In this document: positions 35,194 through 44,699 of the stretch, piece after piece
How the letters are laid out: each line of letters opens with the position of its first letter
Numbering within the stretch: the stretch's first letter is position 1
Source: Pandoraea anapnoica
Lineage (GTDB): Bacteria; Pseudomonadota; Gammaproteobacteria; Burkholderiales; Burkholderiaceae
Reading direction: 5' to 3'
Length of the DNA stretch: 64,000 nt
NCBI RefSeq assembly: GCF_902459765.1
Contig: NZ_CABPSP010000017.1
Coordinates: 1 to 64,000 of the forward strand
Made by a program: the position numbers and the translations under genes
The notes under the pieces: model-generated
What the model was told of the DNA's origin: nothing
Databases searched by the model: none
The model's input: only the letters and a program-made list of their open reading frames with translations

Positions 35194-36327
35194 TCAGGCT
35201 GCGGCCGACAGGTTCGCCAAGACTGCGTGCGGATCGTGGTAGACGAGTCCGAGCGCGTCGGCCACCCCACGGTTCGTTACCATACCGCGCGCCACGTTCA
35301 GTCCGGCCAGCAAATGCGGATCGGCGCGCATAGCGGCCACGGCGCCGTGATCGGCCAGTTGCAGAATGAACGGAAGTGTCACGTTGTTCAGTGCAAAGGT
35401 CGACGTGCGCGGCACGCCCCCCGGCATGTTGGCGACGCAGTAGTGCACCACGCCTTCGATCACGTAGACCGGGTCGGCGTGCGTGGTCGCATGCGACGTC
35501 TCGCAGCAACCACCCTGATCGATGGCGACGTCCACGATCACGGCACCCTTGCGCATCAGCCCAAGCATCGCCCGTGTAATGAGCTTGGGCGCGGCGGCAC
35601 CCGGGATCAGGACACCACCGATGACCAGGTCGGCATCGCGCAAATGCGTTTCGATCGCGTGTTGCGTCGAATAGACCGTTTGCACGCGTCCCCCGAACTG
35701 GGCGCTCAGGCGTCGCAAAGCGTCGACCGATTTGTCGATGACCGTGACCTGCGCCCCGATGCCGACGGCCACGGTCGCAGCATTCGTACCCACGACACCG
35801 CCGCCGAGAATGACGACCTTGCCCGCCTCGACGCCGGGCACGCCCGAAAGCAGCAGGCCAAGCCCGCCATGCGTCTTTTCGAGCGCAGTTGCGCCAGCCT
35901 GGATAGACATGCGTCCCGCGACTTCGGACATGGGCGCGAGCAGCGGGAGGCCGCCATTTGCGGATGTCACGGTTTCGTACGCGATACACGTGGCGCCGCT
36001 CTTGATCAAATCGTTGGTTTGCTCGGGATCGGGGGCGAGGTGGAGATACGTGAAGAGCGTGTGATGAGGCCGCAATCTGGCGCGCTCGACAGTCTGCGGC
36101 TCTTTGACCTTGACGATGAGTTCGGCGCGATCGAAGACATCTACAGCGTTGGCGGCGATGCGGGCGCCCGCGGCAGCATAGGCCGTGTCGTCCATCCCGA
36201 TGCCTTCACCGGCTTGCGTCTCGATCCACACCTCATGCCCGCGTGCCACCACTTCGCGTACAGCTGCGGGCGTCATGCCTACGCGATACTCGTGGTTCTT
36301 GATCTCCTTGGGTACACCGATCTTCAT
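35194..36327 (-). CDS. ald: Alanine dehydrogenase
   Basis: A 377-residue NAD-dependent L-alanine dehydrogenase (L-alanine to pyruvate and ammonia). N-terminal [23 protein letters not shown]-binding [21 protein letters not shown] and the DVAIDQGG motif are diagnostic. ATG at 36327 has AAGGAGACG upstream. It follows dadA on the same strand with a terminator between them, so both alanine-catabolic genes are clustered though likely separate transcripts. Confidence 0.96.
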   Translation of the reverse strand: MKIGVPKEIKNHEYRVGMTPAAVREVVARGHEVWIETQAGEGIGMDDTAYAAAGARIAANAVDVFDRAELIVKVKEPQTVERARLRPHHTLFTYLHLAPDPEQTNDLIKSGATCIAYETVTSANGGLPLLAPMSEVAGRMSIQAGATALEKTHGGLGLLLSGVPGVEAGKVVILGGGVVGTNAATVAVGIGAQVTVIDKSVDALRRLSAQFGGRVQTVYSTQHAIETHLRDADLVIGGVLIPGAAAPKLITRAMLGLMRKGAVIVDVAIDQGGCCETSHATTHADPVYVIEGVVHYCVANMPGGVPRTSTFALNNVTLPFILQLADHGAVAAMRADPHLLAGLNVARGMVTNRGVADALGLVYHDPHAVLANLSAAA

Positions 36328-36390
36328 GATGCGTCTCCTTTGTTGTGATGTGACTACGAACAGCGAATTCGACAACGCGTGATGCCCAAA

Positions 36391-36415
36391 CAAAAACGGC
36401 ACCCGAAGGTGCCGT
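36391..36415 (-). terminator. Terminator after dadA
   Basis: Read on the minus strand: ACGGCACC/GGTGCCGT (36396-36403 with 36408-36415) around a TTCG loop, followed by TTTTTG. It separates dadA from ald. Confidence 0.85.
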
Positions 36416-36423
36416 CTGGAAGA

Positions 36424-37710
36424 TCAGGCGAAGGCCGGTTCGGCCTGCGCGTGGGACGCCCCACTGTAGCGCGCCACCGATAGATCGTCGGCCAGAATGG
36501 CCGGGCGGCGGCCCGACATCAGGTCGGCCAGCAGTTGGCCCGAACCGCAGGACATCGTCCAGCCGAGCGTGCCGTGTCCGGTATTCAGGAACAGGTTGCG
36601 CAACGCTGTAGCGCCGACGATCGGCGTGCCGTCCGGTGTCATCGGACGCAGGCCCGTCCAGAAAGACGCTTCCGCCGTGTTGCCTGCACCCGGGTACAGA
36701 TCGTTCACGACCATCTCCAGCGTGGCACGGCGTGCGGGGTTAAGGTGCTTGTTGTACCCCACGACTTCTGCCATGCCGCCGACGCGGATACGGTCGTCGA
36801 AGCGCGTCACGGCGATCTTGTAGGTTTCATCCAGGATGGTGGAAATCGGCGCGCGCGATGCGTCGACGATCGGTACGGTAATCGAGTAGCCCTTGAGCGG
36901 ATACACCGGAATATCCACGATGCCGCGCAGGAACGGCGTGGAGTACGAACCGAGCGCAACGACATAGGCGTCAGCACGTTGCAGCGAACCGGCGCAAACC
37001 ACGCCCTCGATCTTGTCGCCGACCACGTTCAGGCCGTCGATCGGCATGTCGTAGCGGAATTTCACACCCAGCGCTTCAGCCATGGTAGCCAGACGCGTCG
37101 TGAACATCTGGCAGTCGCCGGTCTCATCGTTCGGCAGGCGCAGGCCGCCGGTCAGTTTGTGCGACACGGCCGCCAACGCTGGTTCTGCGGTCGCGAGCGC
37201 CTTGCTGTCCAGCAGTTCGAACGGCACGCCGGCCTCTTCGAGCACGGCGATATCGCGTGCCGCGTTCTCGAGTTGATCTTCGGTCCGGAACAATTGGAGC
37301 GTGCCCGCCTGACGGCCTTCGTAGGCGATGCCGGTCTCTGCGCGCAGCTCACGGAAACAGTCCCGGCTGTATTCGGCGATCCGCACCATGCGTTCCTTAT
37401 TGACTGAATAGCGCTCGGGCGTGCAATTGCGCAGCATCTGATAGAGCCACTTCAGTTGCGTGAGGGTGCCGTCTGGACGAATGGCGAGCGGAGCGTGTTT
37501 CTGAAACAACCACTTGACGGCCTTTGCCGGAATCCCCGGTGCGGCCCACGGGGACGCGTATCCGGGCGAAATCTGACCAGCGTTGCCGAAGCTGGTTTCG
37601 AGCGCCGGTCCTGCCTGACGGTCGAGCACCGTGACGTCATGCCCGGCCTTTGCCAGGTAGTAGGCGCTGGTTACGCCGATGACGCCGCTGCCGAGAACGA
37701 TGACCTTCAT
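36424..37710 (-). CDS. dadA: D-amino acid dehydrogenase small subunit
   Basis: A 428-residue FAD enzyme that oxidises D-alanine and other D-amino acids at the inner membrane. FAD motif [27 protein letters not shown] at the N-terminus and the C-terminal [26 protein letters not shown] are typical. It is divergent from an Lrp-type gene 104 bp away, and a terminator follows its stop. The usual neighbour dadX (alanine racemase) is absent; ald sits in its place. Confidence 0.95.
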   Translation of the reverse strand: MKVIVLGSGVIGVTSAYYLAKAGHDVTVLDRQAGPALETSFGNAGQISPGYASPWAAPGIPAKAVKWLFQKHAPLAIRPDGTLTQLKWLYQMLRNCTPERYSVNKERMVRIAEYSRDCFRELRAETGIAYEGRQAGTLQLFRTEDQLENAARDIAVLEEAGVPFELLDSKALATAEPALAAVSHKLTGGLRLPNDETGDCQMFTTRLATMAEALGVKFRYDMPIDGLNVVGDKIEGVVCAGSLQRADAYVVALGSYSTPFLRGIVDIPVYPLKGYSITVPIVDASRAPISTILDETYKIAVTRFDDRIRVGGMAEVVGYNKHLNPARRATLEMVVNDLYPGAGNTAEASFWTGLRPMTPDGTPIVGATALRNLFLNTGHGTLGWTMSCGSGQLLADLMSGRRPAILADDLSVARYSGASHAQAEPAFA

Positions 37711-37814
37711 TGCGTTGACTCCTGTAAAACCATAGTTATGCAGTAATAATTCGCATGCTATTCTCGGAATCGTAGGTTTAGTTAATGTATATGGCCTGAA
37801 TTCAGGAAAAAATC
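37711..37814. promoter_or_regulatory. Divergent dadA / Lrp-regulator control region
   Basis: A 104-bp AT-rich divergent region. It contains the perfect 12-bp palindrome CCTGAATTCAGG (37795-37806) next to the regulator start and the AT-rich run GTAATAATTCGCATGCTATT. Lrp-type regulators favour such AT-rich, partly palindromic sites, so autoregulation and control of dadA are inferred. Confidence 0.5.
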
Positions 37815-38303
37815 ATGAGGGTTCAGCAGCAATCGATTCGAACACTGGATCGGCTCGACCGACGCATCCTGACGTTGCTCCAACAGGACGGCCGGATGTC
37901 GATGAAGGACCTGTCGGAGCAGGTCGGTCTGTCCATCACGCCGTGTATCGAGCGCGTAAAACGCATGGAGCGGGACGGCGTGATCATGGGCTACTTCGCC
38001 CGCGTCAATCCGGCGGCGCTGGGGGCGGCGCTGCTGGTGTTCGTCGAAATCACGCTCGACCACAAGTCCGGCAACATGTTCGACCAGTTCCGCAGGGAGG
38101 TGCTGCGTATTCCGGAGGTCATGGAATGTCACTTGATTTCCGGGGACTTCGACTATCTGATCAAGGCGCGCATCCGCGAAATGTCCGAGTACCGGAAGTT
38201 ACTGGGCGACATTCTTCTTCAACTGCCCGGTGCCGTGCAGTCGAAAAGCTACGTCGTCATGGAGGAGATTAAGGAAACGCTCACCGTTCATGTTGACGAG
38301 TGA
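37815..38303 (+). CDS. Lrp/AsnC-family regulator, probable alanine-responsive activator of dadA
   Basis: A 162-residue Lrp protein. DNA-binding region at about residues 14-70 (LDRRILTLLQQDGRMSMKDLSEQVGLSITPCIERVKRM) and a C-terminal RAM effector domain. It is divergent from dadA, the classic arrangement for regulators of D-alanine catabolism. It runs towards the radical SAM gene, with only nine bp between stops. Confidence 0.9.
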   Translation: MRVQQQSIRTLDRLDRRILTLLQQDGRMSMKDLSEQVGLSITPCIERVKRMERDGVIMGYFARVNPAALGAALLVFVEITLDHKSGNMFDQFRREVLRIPEVMECHLISGDFDYLIKARIREMSEYRKLLGDILLQLPGAVQSKSYVVMEEIKETLTVHVDE

Positions 38304-38312
38304 ACGGGTTGC

Positions 38313-39491
38313 CTAAAAAAGCGGCATCTGCGGATCTGCCGCATTCGCCGATCCGCTGGTTGCGGTTTGCCGGTCGGGACGCGCGCGACGACCGTGATTC
38401 GGCCCGTTCCCGTCACTGGCCCGGGGCGGCAATTCCGGGACGCGGAACTGATCGTTTCTCAATGGCGGTCTGGCCTGATTGAGCCCCAACTTGCGCGCGG
38501 CTAAGTGAAAGCGCTGTCGAATCAATTCGGCGTGTAATCCGGTGCCTTTCATCCGTGTACCAAACTCTGAGCTGTTGTGCTTTCCGTCACGTACTTGCTC
38601 GACCAGACTCATGACATGGCGTGCCCGCAGCGGGTAATTGGCTTCCAGCCATTCAACGAAGACGTCGTGCACTTCTCTGGGAAGTCGCAACATCACGTAC
38701 GCAGCGTAAGTTGCGCCGGCTTCGGCTGCGGTCGTCAGCACTCGCTCGATATCGAAATCGGTCAGCGCAGGCACGATCGGCGCGACGATGACGCCTGTCG
38801 GAATGCCCGCGTCCGTCAGCTTGCGGATGGCGTCGATGCGACGCGACGGCGTATTCGCTCGCGGTTCCATCTTGCGCGCGATATCCGCATCAAGCGTTCC
38901 CACCGAAATGAAGACCCGTGCCAGACCGCGCGCGGCCATGCGCGAAAGAATGTCGATATCGCGCGTGACGAGCGCCGACTTGGTGGTGATACCGACAGGG
39001 TGCCCAAAACGCTCCAGCACTTCCAGGACGCTGCGCGTGATCCCGTATTCCCGCTCGATTGGCTGATAAGGATCCGTGTTTGCGCCCAGCGCAAGTAAAG
39101 CGGGTTGGTAACCGCGCTTGCGCAACTCAGCGTCAAGACGCTCTGCCGCATTGTGTTTCGCGTACAAGCGGGTCTCGAAGTCCAGACCCGGAGAGAGTCC
39201 CAGGTAGGCGTGCGTGGGCCGCGCAAAGCAATAGGTGCAGCCGTGCTCACATCCACGGTAGGGATTGATCGAGCGATCGAAGGGAATGTCCGCCGAGGTG
39301 TTGCGGGAGATGATCGTTCGCGCATTTTCCAGTGCGACCTGGGTCACGAATTTGACTTCGCATTCTTGGGCAGCGTCCGATTCATGACGGGTCTCATCGC
39401 TCTCGCGACGGAACGCTGAAAAGCGCGATTCGAGATTGGCGGTGGCGCCTCGGCCCTTGCGCGACGGGGGCGGCGCGAATGAGGATGCCAT
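38313..39491 (-). CDS. PA0069-family radical SAM protein
   Basis: A 392-residue radical SAM protein. The [4Fe-4S] motif CxxxCxxC is CEHGCTYC (Cys81, 85, 88), preceded by PYRG. The C-terminus ends in the family-typical MPLF. It is related to spore photoproduct lyase-like enzymes; the reaction is unknown. From memory, Pseudomonas aeruginosa PA0069 belongs to the LexA regulon. Here a canonical LexA box overlaps a TATAAT promoter 63-86 bp upstream, arguing for a DNA-damage role. AGGAGA precedes the ATG. Confidence 0.9.
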   Translation of the reverse strand: MASSFAPPPSRKGRGATANLESRFSAFRRESDETRHESDAAQECEVKFVTQVALENARTIISRNTSADIPFDRSINPYRGCEHGCTYCFARPTHAYLGLSPGLDFETRLYAKHNAAERLDAELRKRGYQPALLALGANTDPYQPIEREYGITRSVLEVLERFGHPVGITTKSALVTRDIDILSRMAARGLARVFISVGTLDADIARKMEPRANTPSRRIDAIRKLTDAGIPTGVIVAPIVPALTDFDIERVLTTAAEAGATYAAYVMLRLPREVHDVFVEWLEANYPLRARHVMSLVEQVRDGKHNSSEFGTRMKGTGLHAELIRQRFHLAARKLGLNQARPPLRNDQFRVPELPPRASDGNGPNHGRRARPDRQTATSGSANAADPQMPLF

Positions 39492-39553
39492 GACTCATCT
39501 CCTGAATAGCTGTCCCTGTCACGGCCGTCGGACGGACGCAGGGAATGCTTGTC

Positions 39554-39577
39554 ATTATACTGTGTTTTTATACAGTA
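39554..39577 (-). promoter_or_regulatory. LexA (SOS) box over the promoter of the radical SAM gene
   Basis: TACTGTGTTTTTATACAGTA (39558-39577) matches CTGT-N8-ACAG with the flanking TA. On the minus strand a perfect TATAAT (39554-39559) overlaps its edge and would start transcription about 55 bases before the radical SAM ATG. A LexA dimer here would block the promoter. Confidence 0.85.
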
Positions 39578-39709
39578 TTCGGACGGAGGAGAGACATGAA
39601 GAATGGAGTAAATGGGGGAAGCGGCTTCCCGCTGGCACTCGTTGGCCCGGCGGCGCTAACGATCCGGGGCGCGGCGATAGGGTGGGCCTTTTGCGAGGCC
39701 TTGCTGAAA

Positions 39710-40645
39710 CTATGTGTGACTTCCCGGCATGACCGGAGGGATAAAGGGCGCGATCGCCCGTGCGATGTCGTCGAGGGCGGAGTTGTCCGGGTTCGGACGC
39801 TGACGCGCCAGATGAATGGCGTGCAGGGTCAGCAGCGAGTAAAGCGTTGCATGATTGCCACCCATGGCTGCGAGTGCTTCGACGTGGCGGCCAACGATAT
39901 TTGCGTCGCCGCGCGACACCGGTCCGGCAAGCGCACCCGGGAGCCCGCGTTCGCGCGCAGCGTTGAGCGTGCCCATGACCAGCGGCCACATAGCGTCTTG
40001 CGCGTCGCCCTCGGGCATGCCGATCGACTTCCAGAGGTGAGTCGCCTCGTCGAGCAGGCAGAGCAGAAAGCTGGCTGCATAGTTGGCGCCCGCGTGGTAT
40101 CGCATGCGCTCGCCCGCTGGGATCGACAAGGGGCGGCAGCCAATATCGCTCGCAAGACGCTGAAGGATGTCGTTCAGCGGCGCTTCGGCCTCGATAGTGA
40201 TGGCGCACCCCTGCAAGCGGGTCGCATCGTCGTCGAGTCCGGCGAAAAGAAAAAGCGGATGGAAGCCGCCAATTTGCCCGCCGTGGCGCGTCGCGGGCGT
40301 GAGCAACCCAACCTCGGACGCGCCGCTGCAATGCACCAGTGCCTGGCCCGCTCGCGGCGTAAGGTGCGCAGCGCCAGCCGCTATGGCATCGTCGGGCACC
40401 GTCAGGAAGACCAGATCGGCTCGCGAAAAGACGTCGCTCACGTCCTCCGAATGTTCAATGGCGAGGACCTCGCAATTAGGCAAGGCCGTCGCAATGCGTC
40501 TCGAACTTTCGATATGCCGGCTAGCAACGATCGTCACTTCGTATCCGGCACGTGTCGCGGCTTGCGCGAGCGCACGAGCCACGCGCCCGGCGCCGATGAA
40601 GCCCAGCGTCGGTCGATGGGATGGGGTCATGGGAGTGGGCATCAC
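39710..40645 (-). CDS. Rossmann-fold DUF2520 protein
   Basis: A 311-residue protein with an N-terminal NAD(P)-binding domain (LGFIGAGRVARALAQA, about 14-29) and a C-terminal helical DUF2520 domain (from about residue 160, GERMRYHAGANYAASFLLCLLDEA). It is distantly like pyrroline-carboxylate reductase or beta-hydroxyacid dehydrogenases. The substrate is unknown. Last gene of a run of four on the minus strand, ten bases after the TM2 gene. Confidence 0.88.
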   Translation of the reverse strand: MMPTPMTPSHRPTLGFIGAGRVARALAQAATRAGYEVTIVASRHIESSRRIATALPNCEVLAIEHSEDVSDVFSRADLVFLTVPDDAIAAGAAHLTPRAGQALVHCSGASEVGLLTPATRHGGQIGGFHPLFLFAGLDDDATRLQGCAITIEAEAPLNDILQRLASDIGCRPLSIPAGERMRYHAGANYAASFLLCLLDEATHLWKSIGMPEGDAQDAMWPLVMGTLNAARERGLPGALAGPVSRGDANIVGRHVEALAAMGGNHATLYSLLTLHAIHLARQRPNPDNSALDDIARAIAPFIPPVMPGSHT

Positions 40646-40654
40646 GATCGGCTT

Positions 40655-41104
40655 TTACTGCGACAAACGATTCGGCGTGTCGTGGATTTCAAAGTAGGTC
40701 TGAAATGCGACGGCCAAACCAACCATCATCAGCATGGCGCCCACAAACAGCGACACGCTGACGATGATGACCGCGATCCAGCCCGACTGCGACTTGTTCG
40801 AGACGTGGGTGTTGAACTGCGCGTTCCAGCGCTCGTCGGGACGCAAGCCGTAGACAATCGCGGCGAGAAACGCGGAAAACAGCGAAATGGCACCCAGAAT
40901 CGTGAGTATCCATCCCGAGAGGGAATGCAGTTCGCTCGTGACCAGAAGTCCCCAGCCGGCCACTCCACATGCCGAACCCACAATGTGGGCCCAGCCGAAG
41001 CGGTCCCGCATGCCATACAGATAGAAGCGATGCAGGCCGAGCGTGCCGAAAAGCATGGCGAGACCGGCGGTCAGGGTTTTGGACTTGTAAGCGACTGCGT
41101 TCAT
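40655..41104 (-). CDS. TM2-domain (NINE) membrane protein
   Basis: A 149-residue membrane protein. Residues 10-70 form a TM2 domain with LGLHRFYLY motif. Two more hydrophobic segments follow (about 61-86 and 108-133). Function is unknown. It lies between the lipoprotein gene and the DUF2520 gene on the same strand, with gaps of ten bases or fewer, suggesting an operon. Confidence 0.85.
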   Translation of the reverse strand: MNAVAYKSKTLTAGLAMLFGTLGLHRFYLYGMRDRFGWAHIVGSACGVAGWGLLVTSELHSLSGWILTILGAISLFSAFLAAIVYGLRPDERWNAQFNTHVSNKSQSGWIAVIIVSVSLFVGAMLMMVGLAVAFQTYFEIHDTPNRLSQ

Positions 41105-41113
41105 TTGGAATGG

Positions 41114-41926
41114 TTATCGAGCAGGCGTTTCCCGAATGACTTCGACGAGCGTCCAGCGCATGCTCGACGCGTCAGCGGGCGGATTGGCGACAGGTTCGCC
41201 GTGGATTTTTACGCGGTATTCTACGCCGGGCTTCCACTCGAAGCCATCGATGTGGGCATACCAGAGTTCCCATTGCGATTTGCCGGAGTCGTCGGCGGCG
41301 CGCACACGCAAGCACTTGCGCGGTGCCACGCCGACACAGTCAGCCATCTGCGAATCGACGTCGAGAATACGATCCTCCGTCTTCGCTGCTCCGCTCGCGC
41401 CTGCCACCGTACGGTTGAGCAACGTTTGGGATGCATAGGTGAGTGTCTGGCCGTTGGGTGCGCTCAGAATCAATTGCGTGTCACGGCGTTCGAAGCGGGT
41501 CATGCTGGCGAGCGTCTTGAGGTAGCGGTCTTCGAAAGCCATCGAATCCGGGCAGGCCATGCGTGTGGCGGCCGGGGTTTGGATGCTGAGTTGTCCTTTG
41601 CCGGGGCCGATCGTGTATTGCCCAAAGATGCGATTGCAGCCACCGGTGCCGGAGTAAGCCCCCTTGTCATTGAACGTCAGATTGATGGTGCGGCCTTCCG
41701 GCAGGTTCGGCGCGTCGCTCGCGCCTTCCCATTTCATCAACTGCCAGGTGCCGAGAATGTCGGCAGGGGCGGTCGCAGCTGCGGTGTTATCCGGTGTACC
41801 CGATGTGGGATTGGCACCTCCGCCGGACGGCGCTGCGCAACCGGCCAGCATGGCGGCAGGCACGAGGAGCGTTATCAGATACGAAGTCAACGAGGAGGGC
41901 AGGAACGAGAGTAGGCGTTGAGTCAT
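41114..41926 (-). CDS. META/DUF4377-domain lipoprotein
   Basis: A 270-residue lipoprotein. Lipobox LAGC with Cys30. A META (HslJ-like) domain spans about 57-160 (GTWQLMKWEG, then SGTGGCNRIFGQYTI). The C-terminal part (CVGVAPRKCLRVRA...) resembles DUF4377. ATG at 41926 gives the signal peptide; the longer frame does not. It may act in envelope or heat/oxidative stress by family hints only. Confidence 0.85.
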   Translation of the reverse strand: MTQRLLSFLPSSLTSYLITLLVPAAMLAGCAAPSGGGANPTSGTPDNTAAATAPADILGTWQLMKWEGASDAPNLPEGRTINLTFNDKGAYSGTGGCNRIFGQYTIGPGKGQLSIQTPAATRMACPDSMAFEDRYLKTLASMTRFERRDTQLILSAPNGQTLTYASQTLLNRTVAGASGAAKTEDRILDVDSQMADCVGVAPRKCLRVRAADDSGKSQWELWYAHIDGFEWKPGVEYRVKIHGEPVANPPADASSMRWTLVEVIRETPAR

Positions 41927-42109
41927 GATGTTGTGTGGACGTAGTTGCGGAGAGGGCAGGGACGGCGAAAACGTCGCGCCGAACGTGGGGCGGTATGTTC
42001 TAGCGGTGCCGTGAGTACCATGCATCGTTGACCGGGCAGGCCAGGGGTCAGTTCCTTGCGTAGGCCTGATGATATTTCCCATTGGTGTGAAATGTGCCAT
42101 CGCGGGACC

Positions 42110-43417
42110 TCATGGTTTTCGGTACGTGATTCGATATATTGCGCCGGCATGGTCGTCGCTGATCAGGAGCGATCCGTCCGGCAGGGTCAGCAGATCGACG
42201 GGGCGACCCCACACGGCGTCGTCGTCACCTAACCACCCCTGCGCAAAAACTTCCTGCTTGCTGACATTGCCTTTCGCATCGAGAGCCACACGAACGACCC
42301 TGTATCCCACTTTGCTGCTCCGATTCCACGAACCGTGCTCAGCAATGAAGATACTGCCGCGATACTCGTCCGGGAACTGCTTGCCTGTATAGAAGCGCAT
42401 GCCGAGGGCCGCCACGTGGGCACCCAGTTTGGCCATGGGCGGCGAAAAAGTGCGGCACGCCTTTTCGGGGCCGAAGTCGGGGTCGGGGATATCGCCGGCG
42501 TGGCAGTACGGGAACCCAAAATGCTCTCCCATACGCGTTAATCGGTTGAGTTCGTCGTCGGGAACATCGTCGCCGAGCATATCGCGACCGTTATCGGTGA
42601 ACCATAGCGTATTGGTGCCGGGCTGCCAGTCGAATCCCACGGTGTTACGCACGCCGCGGGCGACCACCCGCCAGTCCGTACCGTCGGGCTTCATGCTGCC
42701 GATCATCGCGTAACGACTTTCGTCGCGCTTGCAGACATTGCAGGGGGCACCGACGCCGACATATAGCCGCTGGTCCGGGCCGAAGGCAATGTATCGCCAG
42801 CCGTGGTGGCTTTCGGTGGGAAGTTTGTCGTAGACGACGCTTGGTTTGCCTGGGTTGTCGAGATGGTTTTCGATGTCGTCGAGTCTGACGATGCGCGACA
42901 CGGCCGAGATATATAAAGCGCCATTGCGCATCGCGACCCCGACGGGCATGTTCAGGCCAGACGCCACTGTGCGGACCTTGGCCGCGTAGGCGCGCGATGG
43001 ATCGAGCGTGATGGCGTAGACGTTGCCTTGCGCCCGGCTACCGACAAACAGCGTGCCCTTCGGACCTAATGCCATGCCTCGGGCCCCGGGGACCTGATCG
43101 GAAAGAACTTCGACGTAGAAGCCCTGAGGTAGCGAAAGACGCTCAATGGGGAGGGCGTCACGCGCCGTCGCCAATTGCGGGGCGCACGTCAGCGCGGCGC
43201 AGACAAGGACAGTTGCCTGTGCCCCAGCAAAGCGCTTGACGAACCTCGTCGCAGGAATCGCGGTGACCCGGGCTGCGTCGGCATGGGTGTTCGCAACGAA
43301 TTGAGGCGCTTCATGGGCTCGACGGGCCAGACCGATCAGGCGAACAACCCGGCGAACCACCCGCGTGGTCCACGGCAGGAGGAAGGAGAATGAGCATCCA
43401 TCGGGAAATCGTCGCAT
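42110..43417 (-). CDS. Sorbosone dehydrogenase-like beta-propeller protein, exported
   Basis: A 435-residue protein. The propeller domain starts at about residue 90 (LPQGFYVEVLSDQVPGARGMALG) and includes HHGWRYIAFGP and GFDWQPGTNTLWFTDNGRDMLGDD, as in L-sorbosone/PQQ-type sugar dehydrogenases. A hydrophobic stretch at residues 65-84 ending ATA could be a signal peptide, but it lies 60 residues in, so the start may be misplaced. No in-frame ATG lies nearer and the true start is unsure. Uses PQQ or is a related lactonase-like propeller. Confidence 0.75.
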   Translation of the reverse strand: MRRFPDGCSFSFLLPWTTRVVRRVVRLIGLARRAHEAPQFVANTHADAARVTAIPATRFVKRFAGAQATVLVCAALTCAPQLATARDALPIERLSLPQGFYVEVLSDQVPGARGMALGPKGTLFVGSRAQGNVYAITLDPSRAYAAKVRTVASGLNMPVGVAMRNGALYISAVSRIVRLDDIENHLDNPGKPSVVYDKLPTESHHGWRYIAFGPDQRLYVGVGAPCNVCKRDESRYAMIGSMKPDGTDWRVVARGVRNTVGFDWQPGTNTLWFTDNGRDMLGDDVPDDELNRLTRMGEHFGFPYCHAGDIPDPDFGPEKACRTFSPPMAKLGAHVAALGMRFYTGKQFPDEYRGSIFIAEHGSWNRSSKVGYRVVRVALDAKGNVSKQEVFAQGWLGDDDAVWGRPVDLLTLPDGSLLISDDHAGAIYRITYRKP

Positions 43418-43543
43418 GCAGGGCTCGCCTCACACCAAGGATGCGTGCATTGTAGACCAGCGGTTATCGGGGCGCGGCACCGCGGCACAAGCCCCCTAAT
43501 ATAGGTATGCCCATATGGGTTGTACTTTCCCTTTGGCGAAGTG

Positions 43544-43618
43544 TTTGTTTTGACGAGGGTTTTGCGCTATAATCACGCGTTTTCTGTCCGAACACTTCTG
43601 GATTCACAAGGATTTAAT
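43544..43618 (+). promoter_or_regulatory. Probable rpsP operon promoter
   Basis: A perfect TATAAT (43568-43573), with TTTGTT about 18 bp upstream as the -35. Transcription would start about 40 bases before the rpsP ATG at 43619, preceded by AAGGAT. A 10-bp palindrome CCCATATGGG is at 43510-43519. Confidence 0.65.
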
Positions 43619-43870
43619 ATGGTCGTTATCCGCCTGGCTCGCGGCGGCGCGAAGAAGCGCCCGTTCTACAACATCGTTGCAACCGACTCGCGTAACCGTC
43701 GCGATGGCCGCTTCATCGAGCGTATTGGCTTCTACAACCCGGTCGCTGCCGAAGGCACGGAAGGTCTGCGCATTGCTCAAGACCGTCTGACGTACTGGCA
43801 AGGCGTTGGCGCACAACTGTCGCCGACCGTGGCTCGTCTGATCAAGCAAGGCGCCAAGGCTGCTGCCTAA
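43619..43870 (+). CDS. rpsP: 30S ribosomal protein S16
   Basis: An 83-residue S16 ([25 protein letters not shown], then [14 protein letters not shown]). Starts at 43619; the longer frame is an artefact. First gene of the rpsP-rimM-trmD-rplS operon. Confidence 0.98.
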   Translation: MVVIRLARGGAKKRPFYNIVATDSRNRRDGRFIERIGFYNPVAAEGTEGLRIAQDRLTYWQGVGAQLSPTVARLIKQGAKAAA

Positions 43871-43997
43871 GCTTTCAGATAGTCGAGTGGTACGCATTGC
43901 TGTCGGTTTGCCGATGGCATGAGAATTGAACGGCGGTGCATGCTCCCGAGCAATCTGGGGCAAGCATCGCCGTGTGTTCGTCACAAGGTTGGATTGC

Positions 43998-44639
43998 ATG
44001 GTTCGTTCCGCACGTGAGCGTGTACCGCTGAAAATCGGTGCAGAAGCGCGTCGCGCCTCCGGTATGCGCGCCGAGCAGGTGCTCGCCCCGGTAACCGAGG
44101 TGCCCGACGATCTAGTCGAGCTCGGTTATATCGGTGATGCCTACGGGATTCGCGGCTGGATCAAGGTGCAGCCGCACACGGGTGACGGCGAAGGCCTGTT
44201 ATCTGCAGATTGCTGGTATTTCCGTCGCCCCGGCGAGTCGGCCTACACCAAGGCCAACGTGCTGCACAGTCGGGGGCATTCGGGAACGGTTGTCGCGCAA
44301 TTGCGTGGCAGCGAGAGCCGGACAGCCGCCGAGGCGCTCAAGGGCCTTCAGGTCTGGGTGCCACGCAGTGCATTCCCGTCGGCCGGCGAAGACGAGTTTT
44401 ACTGGGTCGACCTGATCGGCGCCCAGGTGACGAATTTGCAGGGTGAATCGCTCGGCAAGGTTGTCGGTTTGCTGGACAACGGCGTACACACCGTTTTGCG
44501 GGTGGTGTACGACGTACCGGCTACCGATGGCGATCCGGCGAAAACCGCTGAGCGGTTGATCCCGTTTGTTGGCCAGTACGTCCAGACCGTCGACACCGAG
44601 GCGGGACGCATTGTGGCTGACTGGGGTCTCGATTATTGA
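43998..44639 (+). CDS. rimM: Ribosome maturation factor RimM
   Basis: A 213-residue RimM for 16S rRNA processing and 30S maturation. Core features are VELGYIGDAYGIRGWIKVQPHT at about residues 41-62 and the PRC-barrel half with DEFYWVDLIGAQV. ATG at 43998 is chosen on spacing from AAGG; ATG at 44064 would give a shorter form. Beta-proteobacterial RimM proteins often carry a similar N-terminal extension. Confidence 0.93.
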   Translation: MVRSARERVPLKIGAEARRASGMRAEQVLAPVTEVPDDLVELGYIGDAYGIRGWIKVQPHTGDGEGLLSADCWYFRRPGESAYTKANVLHSRGHSGTVVAQLRGSESRTAAEALKGLQVWVPRSAFPSAGEDEFYWVDLIGAQVTNLQGESLGKVVGLLDNGVHTVLRVVYDVPATDGDPAKTAERLIPFVGQYVQTVDTEAGRIVADWGLDY

Positions 44640-44699
44640 GATACCGATTGACCGCCTGGTCGTTATTGCGTCCGGGCACCTCTGGACGGAACCGGTCTG

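Noticed and set aside
39545-41914. A 789-codon open frame on the plus strand next to the LexA box
   Set aside because: Apart from its first 40 codons it is antisense to the DUF2520, TM2 and lipoprotein genes, and no domain is recognisable. Only its start region is kept as a low-interest observation.
42110-43417. A later start for the sorbosone dehydrogenase-like gene, giving a standard signal peptide
   Set aside because: The codon at the expected place is GTC, and no ATG, GTG or TTG was found just before the hydrophobic stretch, so the longer form was kept with reduced confidence.
43926-43997. Longer N-terminus for RimM
   Set aside because: No ribosome-binding site or conserved sequence in front of 43926; the start at 43998 is better placed.
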